Below, piece after piece: positions 54,756 through 63,882 of a DNA stretch of 64,000 nucleotides; position 1 is the first letter of the stretch, and every line of letters starts with the position of its first letter. The stretch lies in NCBI RefSeq assembly GCF_002150685.1, contig NZ_MSSW01000017.1, positions 62,001 through 126,000 of the forward strand, in the 5' to 3' direction. The notes below the pieces were generated by a model. The model was not told the DNA's origin and searched no databases. It worked only from the letters and a program-made list of their open reading frames with translations. The position numbers and the translations under genes were made by a program. This stretch comes from Algoriphagus antarcticus. Its GTDB lineage: Bacteria > Bacteroidota > Bacteroidia > Cytophagales > Cyclobacteriaceae.

Positions 54756-54805
54756 ACTACCAAATTCTATAAGTCTTTTATCTCTCTATTGTTTGAAAAG
54801 CAGAT

Positions 54806-55249
54806 TTACAAATTTTTATTTTCTCTTTTATAATCAACTAGTTGTTTCTGAATATTGTTCCAATTCACAAAAAGGTGATCAACTATGGGAATATCAGCGG
54901 GAGCCCAGTTCACCACTTTTAATTCTTCCCTTGCTAGCCATTGTAAGTCTAGGTGCTCTAGCAAAGTAATTTCCCCACTTTCCCAACTACATACAAATGG
55001 AATTAACCGAACCACTTTTCCCTCAGTATAAGAATGCTCATTAGGTTGCAAAGAGCCGACCAAACTAATCGAAATCGCCAATTCCTCCTTGATCTCACGA
55101 ATCAGACAATCCGCCGGACTTTCTCCTTCTTCAATTTTCCCGCCAGGAAATTCCCATAAGCCAGGCAGCGACATAGTTTCAGATCGCTGAGCACACAGTA
55201 CTTTTTTGTCCAAAAATATAAGGGCGCAGGTGACTGGAATGACTATCAC
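54806..55249 (-). CDS. Nudix hydrolase, MutT/8-oxo-dGTP type
   Basis: 147 residues. The full Nudix box is present: GGKIEEGESPADCLIREIKEELAI fits G-x5-E-x7-R-E-U-x-E-E-x-G/A-U except for Ala at the usual second Gly position. It is preceded by MSLPGLWEFPG and followed by the FVCSWESGEITLLEHLDLQWL block of the MutT subfamily, which removes oxidised nucleotides. Its start overlaps the TlpA-like gene stop (ATGA at 55246-55249). Confidence 0.9.
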   Translation of the reverse strand: MIVIPVTCALIFLDKKVLCAQRSETMSLPGLWEFPGGKIEEGESPADCLIREIKEELAISISLVGSLQPNEHSYTEGKVVRLIPFVCSWESGEITLLEHLDLQWLAREELKVVNWAPADIPIVDHLFVNWNNIQKQLVDYKRENKNL

Positions 55250-56357
55250 AAACGAATTTTATTTATTTGCTCTTCATCATACCCAGCAAACACCATTTCG
55301 ATTTTCCCTGATTCATCAATTAGAAAAAAAGAGGGATAACCACTAACGCCATAGTCTTCACCCACTTGCTTTGCATTTGTTAAGACGGGAAACGGGACTT
55401 TGACATTAGCTACATATTTCTCAATCTTATCCTGCTCGTCCACTGGGTTAATATATAGTGGCACTATTTCATCTTTGAATTGAAAATCGGGCCTATTGAA
55501 TTCGTCAAGAGCAATTTTACACCAACCACATCGGATCATGGAGAAATCAAGAAATACTTTCCGACCTCTATAATCAGAAAGTCTAACTGTGTTGCCATCC
55601 AAGTCTTTTAACTTAAAATCAGGAGCCATTTCACCTTTTGAAAGCAGCTGTCTGCTATCTTTTTGATCTGCAACTTTCGATGTATAAGTCTGTGGTGGTA
55701 GGTAACTCAAGCGCTCTTCATTAATAGAGAAATCATATTCTAAAAATTCAATATCAATAAATTGGCTATGCTCGCCATTATGAAAAAGCCGTCGAGAATA
55801 ATAGGTCAAGAAGGAGTTGGCCGGATTAATTATAAGGTGATTTACTAAGTAAATCTGCTTATCTCCAATCAAGGTATCCATTTCTACATTCAGAAAATCA
55901 AAGAAAGTTTTACCATTAATAACCGTATCTGCATTATACTTCCATGGCTCCATTTTCAATAAAATGATTGGAGAAAACTTCAGGAAGGTATTGGAAGAAG
56001 CCATGCTTTCAAATTGCTCCGCTTGTTCATCGTCATAGACTTTAACAGTACTTTCTTTATGATCCACCTGCATGAGCACATCATCCAAGTACACTATAGC
56101 ACTAGTTTCTTTTTCGCCAATGTAATTGTAGCCGAAGTATTTATTGTCGTGCTTTTGGAAATCCAATTGGCTCACTGTGGTATCTACTTCTTTCAAATTA
56201 GGATCTTCCCAATACATCTTCATTGTAAGCCTGACCTGTTCGCTATCAAGAATTTTTGCCTTTGCCTGATGAAATACTTCCTCAGGTTTCTGTGACTGCT
56301 GGCAAGAAACAGTTACAAAAAAAAACCAATTAGGACGGTAAGAGATTTTGCTTTCAT
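55246..56357 (-). pseudogene. TlpA-like thioredoxin lipoprotein, frameshifted in a T9 tract
   Basis: From the ATG at 56223 there is a 325-residue open frame that lacks any signal peptide. From 56357 an ATG opens MKAKSLTVLIGFF and then goes out of frame in a T9 run (minus strand; 56317-56325 on the plus strand). With ten T instead of nine the two parts join to give a perfect lipobox VTVSC and about 370 residues. The C-terminal thioredoxin fold has SMIRCGWCKIALDEF (C-G-W-C with upstream Cys at R-C-G) and VPFPVLTNAKQVGEDYGVSGYPSFFLID. It would reduce or oxidise disulfides on the outside of the inner membrane. Broken, phase-variable or a sequencing error. Confidence 0.75.
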
Positions 56358-56544
56358 TTTATCTGTGTTGATTGTCAAGGTAAGCACTTCATCAAAGTAG
56401 TCATAATTGTTTAGGAGATTATTTAGTGTTGAAGTCAGTAACAGAAACATTTCAAAATGAAAAGGTAAGCGAGCTATTGGATTCAGTCATTGGATATTTC
56501 ACTTAGCGATTCTCTTAGCTCTTTTCCCTATTTTTGGGACCTGT

Positions 56545-57588
56545 ATGCAAAGCGATAAAAGAAAAAACATCTATCTCGTCCTAGTCATTGCCATCTCGGT
56601 GATGACTATCTCTATGAGTTTCTATTTCTATCAGGTTTTTTTCAGCCCCAATGCGCTGATAGATTCCGACCAGAATTATATGTTGAAAATCGGGAGCAAT
56701 GATCCTTACAAGACCGTTGCCAACAAGTTGTATGATGACCGCGTGGTAAACGACTTGGTAAGTTTTGGCTTTCTAGCCAAAGTATTGGGCTACCAGGATG
56801 AGGTAAAACCTGGACTTTATACCATTACCCCGAAAATGACCAACCTCCAATTGATCAGACTACTTCGATCAGGAAAGCAAACTCCCATACGAGTCACATT
56901 CAACAATGTGCGGACTAAGGAAGACTTGGCAGAAAAAATCACAGCAAATATGGAGATTTCCGGAGATCAATTTTTAGACCTCGTGCAGGATTCAGTCTAT
57001 ATTCGCAAGTTTGATTTTGACGAAGAGACGATCATGAGCATGTTCATTCCAAATACATACGAACTTTGGTGGAACACGAGTGCCGAGGCACTTTTTGACA
57101 GAATGTATCGGGAATACAAAAGCTTCTGGACGGACGAAAGAAAGCAGAAAGCAAGTTTGCTTGGCTTAAGTCCAAAAGAAGTAAGCACTTTGGCAAGTAT
57201 AGTACAAGCCGAAAGTCAAAAAGCGGATGAGAGATCCACAATCGCAGGTGTTTATTTGAACAGAATTAAATTAGGAATGCCATTGCAGGCTGATCCAACT
57301 TTGGTTTTTGCTTTGGGAGATTTTGAATTAAAACGTGTGCTGAACGTCCACAAAGAAACCGATAGTCCATACAATACCTATATGTATGCCGGACTTCCTC
57401 CTGGACCAATCAACCTTCCAGATATCAATTCTTTGGATGCTGTGCTCAATTCGGAAGATCACGAATATCTATACTTCTGCGCAAAAGAAGATTTCTCCGG
57501 CTACCATTCTTTTGCCACCAATTTGGCACAGCATAATGCAAATGCCCGAAGATATCAGGCTGCGCTAAATGCCGCGAAGATCTATTAA
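56545..57588 (+). CDS. mltG: endolytic murein transglycosylase MltG
   Basis: 347 residues. One membrane helix (about 9-30) then a LysM-like part (PYKTVANKLYDDRVV, QDEVKPGLYTI) and the YceG catalytic domain. The probable catalytic glutamate is in STLASIVQAESQKADERSTIAGVYLNRIKLGMPLQADPT. It cuts nascent glycan strands to set peptidoglycan chain length. It is followed 2 nt later by the thioesterase gene, so they are probably in one transcript. Confidence 0.93.
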   Translation: MQSDKRKNIYLVLVIAISVMTISMSFYFYQVFFSPNALIDSDQNYMLKIGSNDPYKTVANKLYDDRVVNDLVSFGFLAKVLGYQDEVKPGLYTITPKMTNLQLIRLLRSGKQTPIRVTFNNVRTKEDLAEKITANMEISGDQFLDLVQDSVYIRKFDFDEETIMSMFIPNTYELWWNTSAEALFDRMYREYKSFWTDERKQKASLLGLSPKEVSTLASIVQAESQKADERSTIAGVYLNRIKLGMPLQADPTLVFALGDFELKRVLNVHKETDSPYNTYMYAGLPPGPINLPDINSLDAVLNSEDHEYLYFCAKEDFSGYHSFATNLAQHNANARRYQAALNAAKIY

Positions 57589-57590
57589 TC

Positions 57591-58007
57591 ATGTACACAG
57601 CCGAAACCCAAATCCGAGTTCGATACGCTGAAACCGACCAGATGAGTTACGTCTATTATGGCAACTACGCGATGTACTTCGAAGTGGCCAGAGTGGAAGC
57701 GATGCGAAGTATTGGGTTTTCGTACAAGGAGATGGAAGAGGAGGGTGTGATGATGCCTGTGCTGGAAAGCCATTTCCGCTATCTAAAACCAGGTAAGTAC
57801 GATGAACTGCTCACGATCAAAACCACCATCCCAACTCTGCCTGGAGCGCGAATTCGATTTGAATATGAAGTCTATAATGAGCAGCATGAACTGATCACCG
57901 AAGGCTGGACTACACTCACTTTCCTCAAAAAAGACAGCCACCGCCCAACAAGACCTCCACAGAATTTGTTAGCTTTATTGAAAGGGTATTTTCAAGAAGT
58001 AGGATAA
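57591..58007 (+). CDS. acyl-CoA thioesterase (YbgC/4HBT type)
   Basis: 138 residues of hotdog fold. The family pattern is RVRYAETDQMSYVYYGNYAMYFEVARVEAMR. The usual catalytic D-x-x-G/H position of YbgC is D-Q-M-S-Y-V-Y-Y here, with Asp present. It hydrolyses short or medium acyl-CoA thioesters, often for phospholipid supply. It lies in a row with mltG and the YihY gene. Confidence 0.88.
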   Translation: MYTAETQIRVRYAETDQMSYVYYGNYAMYFEVARVEAMRSIGFSYKEMEEEGVMMPVLESHFRYLKPGKYDELLTIKTTIPTLPGARIRFEYEVYNEQHELITEGWTTLTFLKKDSHRPTRPPQNLLALLKGYFQEVG

Positions 58008-58008
58008 A

Positions 58009-58995
58009 GTGATCAAAACAAAAATCCTTAGGTTAGAAGTTAAGTTACTTTGGCAAGCTCGAAGGCTCAAGAAAATCCATTTCGGAGATCCTGACAAAAA
58101 CCTCTACGATCTAGGAAGGATTTTTCTGATTCAGCTGCAAAAAGACGATATACTTGAGCGTTCAGGATCTATGGCGTTTAGCTATACGATAGCACTATTC
58201 CCAATGATCCTTTTTCTGCTTAACCTCATCCCCTACTTGCAGGATATTTTCCCTTACATCACCACTCAAAACATCCTGACTTTCACCCAAGAGATTCTAC
58301 CCGAAGAAATCTACGCACAATCAGAAGGAACCATTATGGACATTGTGTCTAAGCCAAGGCAAAGTCTGCTCTCGCTGGGTTTCTTTTTTGCCCTGTTCGC
58401 GTCTACTCAAGGTGTGGTGTCTATGATGAACTCATTTAACTCAGTATATCAAACGAAGGAAAATAGAGGGTTTTTTCAGAGCCGAGGCATAGCTGTCAGC
58501 ATTGTGTTTATACTCGCATTTACTGTGATTACGGCGAGTTTGGTGATGATCGTGGGAGAAATACTTATCCGAAGACTTGATGAGATGCAAGTTTTCAATT
58601 CCGGCTTTATGCTTTTCTTATTCACCAGTTTGAAATTCCTCATATTGCTTTTCATGTTTTACATCACTACTGCGTTCATTTTCAGATTTGCGCCAGCAGT
58701 CCATGACAGATGGAATTTTTTTTCTGCCGGGGCAAAATTAGCAGGACTTCTAATTACCCTTGGTTTTTATGGCTTCACTTTTTACCTAAATAATTTCGCT
58801 AGCTACAATAGACTTTATGGCTCCATCGGAACGTTGATTGCCTTGATGCTATGGCTCCTTATTACCTCCATTATCATCATTGTGTGCTTTGAGGTAAATG
58901 TGAGTTTGGATCTCGTAGAGGAGAATAAAAAACGAAAGAATATCAAAGAAATTGAGGATTTGATTCAAGATGAGAAAAAAATCATAGCCCGATAA
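58009..58995 (+). CDS. YihY/BrkB-family membrane protein
   Basis: 328 residues, reading from a GTG at 58009, one base after the thioesterase stop. About six transmembrane helices. The N-terminus contains DDILERSGSMAFSYTIALFPMILFLLNLIPY, typical of the virulence factor BrkB/YihY family (formerly annotated as RNase BN in error). A long C-terminal polar stretch EENKKRKNIKEIEDLIQDEKK follows. The function is not known, perhaps transport of an envelope component. Confidence 0.88.
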   Translation: MIKTKILRLEVKLLWQARRLKKIHFGDPDKNLYDLGRIFLIQLQKDDILERSGSMAFSYTIALFPMILFLLNLIPYLQDIFPYITTQNILTFTQEILPEEIYAQSEGTIMDIVSKPRQSLLSLGFFFALFASTQGVVSMMNSFNSVYQTKENRGFFQSRGIAVSIVFILAFTVITASLVMIVGEILIRRLDEMQVFNSGFMLFLFTSLKFLILLFMFYITTAFIFRFAPAVHDRWNFFSAGAKLAGLLITLGFYGFTFYLNNFASYNRLYGSIGTLIALMLWLLITSIIIIVCFEVNVSLDLVEENKKRKNIKEIEDLIQDEKKIIAR

Positions 58996-59097
58996 AGTTG
59001 GCTTTGCTGCCTTTTCCAGAAAAACAAGGACTTATTACTTTACGAATTTCCTTAGATTTTATTTCCTTATATTTCTTGGAAATATACCCCCAACCAA

Positions 59098-60945
59098 ATG
59101 AAAATAAGTCTAATAAAATGTTCTGCACTTCTGTTGTTGTGCTTGATTTTTTTCAACAGCTGCATGAAAACGGAAGAGGCAAAAGATTCCACGGCAGAAA
59201 TAAACACCTGGTTTGATCAGGAATACGAAGAATTACTGCAGATGAGCCCTCTTCAGCTTACTACCCAAGGCAGAAAAGACCATTATTCAGAAATAGACGA
59301 CTTGAGTGAAGCAGGCGAAAAGAAGAAGCTGGATTGGATGGAAGCGAGTTTTGCAGAGATGAAGGAAAAGTTCGCTCTTGATGAGATTGACCACCAAGCG
59401 CAATTGTCGTGGAGACTTTGGGAATACCAGTTGGAGCAAGCCAAATCAGAATATGAATTCAGGAATTCTGGCTATGAGTTCAATCAAATGACGGGCTCGC
59501 ACACTTCTCTCCCAAATATGCTGATCAATTATCATAAAGTAGATTCCTTGGCAGATATGGAAGCGCTGATATCACGTTATACTGAGCTTGGCAGAGCAAT
59601 AGGACAACTTTTGGACAGAGCAAAAGCACAGGCAACAGAAGGAAATAAGCCTCCAAAATTCGCTTATGACTATGTGATCAAGCAATCTGAGGCACTTATT
59701 CAAGGTCAGCCATTTGATGATTCAGATGAAAACTCACCGCTATGGAATGATGCACTGGCAAAAATCCAAAAATTGGAAGATGACGGGAAAATCACAACTG
59801 AGGAAGCAGGAACTTTAAAAACAAAAGCTAAAGAATCCCTAGCTAGCTCAGTCGAGCCAGCCTATGCAAGTTTGGTTGCTTGGCTAAAAGAAGAATTACC
59901 CACCTTGGAAGCTACCCCAACCGGGCTTAGTCGTCACAGCAATGGAGACAAGTATTATGCTTTTAGACTTAAAAGTGCCACCACCACAGATCTATCTGCT
60001 GACGAAATCCATGAAATTGGCCTTAAGGAAGTAGAAAGAATAAAAAATGAAATGCTTGCCATAAAAGAGCAAGTAGGTTTTGAAGGTGACTTAAAGGCCT
60101 TTTTCAAATTCGTCAATAGTGACCCTCAATTCTTTTTTCCAAATACGGATGAGGGAAGACAAGCTTATCTGGATGAATCCACAGCATATTTGGATACGAT
60201 GAACGAGAAAACTCCTGATTTCTTTGGCATACTTCCAAAAGCAAAATTGGTTGTAAAGCGCGTGGAAGCATTCCGCGAGCAAGATGGTGCTCCTCAGCAT
60301 TATTCTCAAGGTACTCCCGACGGAAGCAGACCTGGAACTTACTATGTGCATCTGTCGGACATGACTGCCATGCCAAAATCCACCCTGGAAGGTGTTGCCT
60401 ATCATGAAGGCATACCTGGTCATCACATGCAGATTTCCATTCAGCAGGAACTTCAGGATATCCCCAAGTTCAGAACACAACTTTTCTTCAATGCCTATGT
60501 CGAGGGCTGGGCTTTATACTCTGAATCACTGGCAAAAGAAATGGGAGGGTATAAAAATCCATACTATGATTTTGGCAGATTGGTGAATGAGATCTGGAGA
60601 GCTATCCGTCTAGTCACGGATACTGGAATTCATTCCAAAGGATGGACAGAAGCTGAAGCTATTGCCTATTTCGAAGAAAACTCATCCATCTCAGCTGGGG
60701 CAATCCAGTCGGAAGTAAGAAGATACATGGTAATGCCAGGCCAGGCGACAGGTTATAAGATTGGTATGCTCAAGATTCAGGAATTGAGAACAAAGGCAGA
60801 AAATGCCCTTGGAGATAAGTTTGACTTGAAAGCATTCCATGACTTAGTACTTGGTCGAGGGGCACTTCCTTTGAACCTGTTGGAAGAGGAAGTGGATCTC
60901 TGGATAGCTGAAAGCTCGGGGAAAGAAAGTACGAAATCCGAATAA
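59098..60945 (+). CDS. DUF885-family lipoprotein
   Basis: 615 residues. The lipobox is IFFNSC. The helical N-terminal half leads to the DUF885 metallopeptidase-like core: EGVAYHEGIPGHHMQISIQ (an H-E-G-x-x-G-H-H zinc-site pattern), VEGWALYSESLAKEMGGYKNPYYDFGRLVNEIWRAIRLVTDTGIHSKGWT, and the C-terminal AIQSEVRRYMVMPGQATGYKIG. It probably cleaves peptides in the periplasm. It is monocistronic. Confidence 0.92.
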   Translation: MKISLIKCSALLLLCLIFFNSCMKTEEAKDSTAEINTWFDQEYEELLQMSPLQLTTQGRKDHYSEIDDLSEAGEKKKLDWMEASFAEMKEKFALDEIDHQAQLSWRLWEYQLEQAKSEYEFRNSGYEFNQMTGSHTSLPNMLINYHKVDSLADMEALISRYTELGRAIGQLLDRAKAQATEGNKPPKFAYDYVIKQSEALIQGQPFDDSDENSPLWNDALAKIQKLEDDGKITTEEAGTLKTKAKESLASSVEPAYASLVAWLKEELPTLEATPTGLSRHSNGDKYYAFRLKSATTTDLSADEIHEIGLKEVERIKNEMLAIKEQVGFEGDLKAFFKFVNSDPQFFFPNTDEGRQAYLDESTAYLDTMNEKTPDFFGILPKAKLVVKRVEAFREQDGAPQHYSQGTPDGSRPGTYYVHLSDMTAMPKSTLEGVAYHEGIPGHHMQISIQQELQDIPKFRTQLFFNAYVEGWALYSESLAKEMGGYKNPYYDFGRLVNEIWRAIRLVTDTGIHSKGWTEAEAIAYFEENSSISAGAIQSEVRRYMVMPGQATGYKIGMLKIQELRTKAENALGDKFDLKAFHDLVLGRGALPLNLLEEEVDLWIAESSGKESTKSE

Positions 60946-61000
60946 TTTAAAAATTAATAGCAATACAATCAGAAGGTTAGCACAAAAAGCAAGAATGTGC

Positions 61001-61031
61001 TTTGCAAAAGTTTACTTTTATCCTACTTTTG
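61001..61031 (+). promoter_or_regulatory. promoter of tRNA-Ser
   Basis: -33 TTTG at 61001-61004 and -7 TACTTTTG at 61024-61031 are separated by 19 nt, inside the accepted range for the Bacteroidota promoter. Transcription would start about seven nt later, roughly 30 nt before the tRNA. Confidence 0.75.
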
Positions 61032-61066
61032 CAATCCTAATCGGGCATAATACCTGATGACGACCC

Positions 61067-61151
61067 AGAGGAATGGCAGAGCGGTCGAATGCGGCGGTCT
61101 TGAAAACCGTTGTACCGTGAGGTACCGGGGGTTCGAATCCCTCTTCCTCTA
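61067..61151 (+). tRNA. tRNA-Ser(UGA)
   Basis: An 85-nt class II tRNA. Acceptor AGAGGAA pairs with TTCCTCT (61144-61150). The D-arm is GCAGAGCGGTCGAATGC. The anticodon stem GGCGGTCTTGAAAACCG gives loop CTTGAAA with anticodon TGA. The long variable arm is GTACCGTGAGGTAC and the T-arm is GGGGGTTCGAATCCC. No CCA is encoded. The discriminator base appears to be A, unusual for serine in many bacteria. Confidence 0.93.
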
Positions 61152-61158
61152 CATTTAC

Positions 61159-61203
61159 AAACCCTAACTATCTGAAATATTGATAGTTAGGGTTTTGTTT
61201 TTA
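61159..61203 (+). terminator. intrinsic terminator of tRNA-Ser
   Basis: Arms AAACCCTAACTATC (61159-61172) and GATAGTTAGGGTTT (61182-61195) form a perfect 14-bp stem, followed by TGTTTTT. Confidence 0.9.
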
Positions 61204-61518
61204 GATTCAGTAGCGAAATCAGTAGCGATTTGGTTTTATTTTTGGAAATATTCTGGAAAGCGTGGAGCTTTTAATTTTTCAGGAATTCATGTGCACTTTC
61301 AGAAATCATTCACAAACGATCATTTGCAAGCTGATCGAAATGACATCCTACTGAACCATGAACTCCTCATTTTAGAACTCGTAATAATCGTACGGTACGA
61401 GGTGTGCGAGCTGTACTACAAGTACGATTTGCCATCATTCTTTTTCCTTTTGTTGTTTCAAAAGTTTATATGATCACCTTACTCGAATTATTTTAGTAGA
61501 CTGATCGTAAATACTGTT
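61204..61518. other. intergenic region after tRNA-Ser, possible element boundary
   Basis: About 315 nt with no convincing gene. An open plus frame (61180-61473) has no known motif. The repeat GTAGCGAAATCAGTAGCGAT near 61211 is the only notable sequence. The position just past a tRNA 3' end, with an ArdC-like gene 1.5 kb further on, makes it a candidate integration boundary. Confidence 0.35.
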
Positions 61519-62355
61519 TCATGATGCAACATTTGCCAAAAACCTATCAATTTGCTCCAGATACCAACCCCCAAAACCTTTATTGTCATAATCCACTTGA
61601 AATCCAGTTAAGTGATCTCCGCTATATTGAATAACTTCACAATTGTCCTTAAGTTGCCTCTGAAGCTTTAAAGCTGAATCATGAGTCGTAACCTTATCAT
61701 TCGAAGCTGTTAAAATCAAAACTGGGCACTCGATCGAATTAACAGCAATTTCAAAGGTATTACTGCTTTCTGGTAGGAGAATTTCTTTTCCTTGTCCTTT
61801 ATAGTAACCCACTACTTCATCAGGATTAGTAACAAAGCCTTCACCAATAATGAAGTCAATTTGATTCTTTATCTGAGGATAGGCTCTTGAAGCAATCGTG
61901 GTTCCCATTGACATAGCCCAAATGCCTATTTTCTTATTTGGAATTTTGTCAGCTATGGTTTCAACTACAGCCTCAAGATCCCATGCAAACTCCTTGTAAT
62001 ACAGATATTCCTTTTGTATCTCAAAATCCTGGCTTTTTCCGAATCCGCGATAGTCAAAGGTAACAACCGTATAACCGGAATTTGCCAAGATTATCGAATG
62101 GTAAACAAAGTAGGACATATTCCCTGCATCAGGATAAGCCAAAATCAGAATTGTATCCTTATCATTTTCTGGTTTGGCTTCGTAAATCCAGGTATTTAAG
62201 CGAAAGCCATCGGCAGTGTGAATATCCAGTTGTTGGTAGCTCCATTTTAAAGAATCAGGTGTTCTTATATATTCACGATCTGGATCAATGGAATAGACTT
62301 GGTTGAACTTGAATAAAAGTATGAAGAAGAGTATGGGTATCGCTGAGTTTTTCAT
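61519..62355 (-). CDS. secreted alpha/beta hydrolase
   Basis: 278 residues from the ATG at 62355, which starts a signal peptide (MKNSAIPILFFILLF to QVYS). An upstream ATG at 62385 would spoil it. The fold signature has an oxyanion region ILAYPDAGNMSYF, the nucleophile elbow IGIWAMSMGTT (A-M-S-M-G, Ala instead of the first Gly), an Asp in LTASNDKVTTHDS and His in YSGDHLTGF. It is a serine hydrolase of the ABHD/dienelactone type with unknown substrate, acting outside the inner membrane. Confidence 0.85.
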   Translation of the reverse strand: MKNSAIPILFFILLFKFNQVYSIDPDREYIRTPDSLKWSYQQLDIHTADGFRLNTWIYEAKPENDKDTILILAYPDAGNMSYFVYHSIILANSGYTVVTFDYRGFGKSQDFEIQKEYLYYKEFAWDLEAVVETIADKIPNKKIGIWAMSMGTTIASRAYPQIKNQIDFIIGEGFVTNPDEVVGYYKGQGKEILLPESSNTFEIAVNSIECPVLILTASNDKVTTHDSALKLQRQLKDNCEVIQYSGDHLTGFQVDYDNKGFGGWYLEQIDRFLANVAS

Positions 62356-62520
62356 AATGATTAGATTTACTGATTCTTGATTCAAATTCCTAATATATCA
62401 AATAGAGATCTGTTTTACTTTTATATAAAAACATCTTTACTTATTTACACTTTTACGTCTGATTTTTTTGAAGTGAAACTATAAATTCGTTTAATGTAGT
62501 TTAACCAAAACCATCTGATT

Positions 62521-62721
62521 ATGTGGTCAGTAATAAAATTTCTAGGAACCCTATTCATTAGCTTTATTGCCATGATTGGAGCATTGGGAGCAGAAAATCC
62601 TTTTCCTCTTTTTGCTGTAGCTTGGGGTATCTGGATCATTTATATCCTCAGCTTGCGGGCAAAAAGAGAAAAGAAATTAGACAAAGAGCGTCTAATCAGA
62701 GAAATTCTGGATAAACTTTAG
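62521..62721 (+). CDS. small membrane protein
   Basis: 66 residues with two hydrophobic helices (about 2-20 and 28-46) and a basic, coiled C-terminal tail (RAKREKKLDKERLIREILDKL). No family recognised. It converges with the next small gene with a four-base overlap of stops. Confidence 0.55.
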   Translation: MWSVIKFLGTLFISFIAMIGALGAENPFPLFAVAWGIWIIYILSLRAKREKKLDKERLIREILDKL

Positions 62722-62903
62722 AACCCAAAAAGAAACTTCAGCGAAGCGAAAGATCCAAGAAGAAAAAAACATAACGAACCGAAGCTAACAAGCCTAAAGC
62801 CCATTCTGGAAAGAAAGGGCTTTTTCATGTGCGCGGTTTGGACCAGAGAAAGTATAAATCTGGTTCCAAGAAATAAGGAGACAATCAGCAGTGGCTGTAA
62901 CAT
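62718..62903 (-). CDS. small membrane protein
   Basis: 61 residues from the ATG at 62903 (a longer start at 62930 is open). Two hydrophobic segments: LQPLLIVSLFLGTRFILSLV and VSFGSLCFFLLGSFASLKFL. It lies between the ArdC-like gene and the convergent small membrane protein. No family recognised. Confidence 0.45.
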   Translation of the reverse strand: MLQPLLIVSLFLGTRFILSLVQTAHMKKPFLSRMGFRLVSFGSLCFFLLGSFASLKFLFGF

Positions 62904-62976
62904 AATATCAGGTTCAACGATTTGAATCAAGCAAAAGCTAAGTTACAATAAACCATCATTCAATAAAAAAGGGGAT

Positions 62977-63882
62977 TTAATCCTCCCCTTCTGATTCGAT
63001 TCCAAGAATATAATTAGCTGCTTGATGTGCCTTTTGAGCTGCATAGATCAGCATTTTAGGATCATCTTGCAATGGCTTCAACCATCCTTTCATGTAGGCC
63101 AAGGAATTCTTGAAATTGGCGTCTTTAATTCCTGCGAATGCATTCAAATAGCTAGCTCCCATTTCAGCGATCAATTCCTCTTTTGAATATTCAATCGAGC
63201 CAAAACCAACCAAATCGGATCTTTCAGCAAATCGCCCTAACCTGTTTTCATGTCCTGTGGAATGGATCATTTCATGGAAAAGAATGGAGTAAAATTGCTC
63301 GTCTCCTTTGAAAGCTTCCTTATCAGGCATATTGATAAAGTCATTTACAGGACTATAAAAAGCTTCATTTCCTTCATGCACAATGTTTGGGCAATCGGCA
63401 TAACCTGAAATAATAGACTCACAAGTCTCGATTGGTGAGAAAACTCTTTCCTCAGACTCTTCGATTGAAAAATCAACTCCTTCAATTTGATCGATGTTGA
63501 AAACTGTCCAGATAAACGGAGTAAACTTTCGTCCAAAAACATCCTCGTTTTCTCCTTCATTATTGGTGCTTTTACCTTTGACAAATTTGGAGATCTTCCA
63601 GAACACAACCTTATTACCCTTTTCATTCTTCTTGACGTTTCCGCCTAACTGCTTTGCTTGTTTGTAGGTCAGAAAATAAGGAGTATTGAATTTTTTGGAG
63701 TTGGTTACCCAACCAAGCCAAAGCGCATTGAACCCCAAATAAGGACGATCTGAAGCATAATTTTTAGGTGCATTTTTTGGATTCCAAACTTGCTCCCAAG
63801 TGAGATTTTCATTTTGGATTCCCTCGATGATTTCGTTTGTTACGGTTTCCGCTAGTTTGTTGAAGTTTTCCCAAGCTTTCAT
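62977..63882 (-). CDS. ArdC-like antirestriction protein with zincin domain
   Basis: 301 residues. The N-terminal ssDNA-binding region (DUF1738/ArdC-N) contains YASDRPYLGFNALWLGW and YKQAKQLGGNVKKNEKG. The C-terminal zincin-like peptidase has FHEMIHSTGHENRLGR (H-E-x-x-H) and YSKEELIAEMGASYL with the third ligand Glu. ArdC proteins of conjugative and other mobile elements protect incoming DNA from restriction. Its presence downstream of a tRNA-Ser gene suggests the start of a mobile element that continues past the window. Confidence 0.9.
   Translation of the reverse strand: MKAWENFNKLAETVTNEIIEGIQNENLTWEQVWNPKNAPKNYASDRPYLGFNALWLGWVTNSKKFNTPYFLTYKQAKQLGGNVKKNEKGNKVVFWKISKFVKGKSTNNEGENEDVFGRKFTPFIWTVFNIDQIEGVDFSIEESEERVFSPIETCESIISGYADCPNIVHEGNEAFYSPVNDFINMPDKEAFKGDEQFYSILFHEMIHSTGHENRLGRFAERSDLVGFGSIEYSKEELIAEMGASYLNAFAGIKDANFKNSLAYMKGWLKPLQDDPKMLIYAAQKAHQAANYILGIESEGED

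Noticed and set aside
61180..61473. Integrase gene after the tRNA
   Set aside because: The open frame lacks the R-H-R-Y residues and any recombinase likeness, and starts inside the tRNA terminator.
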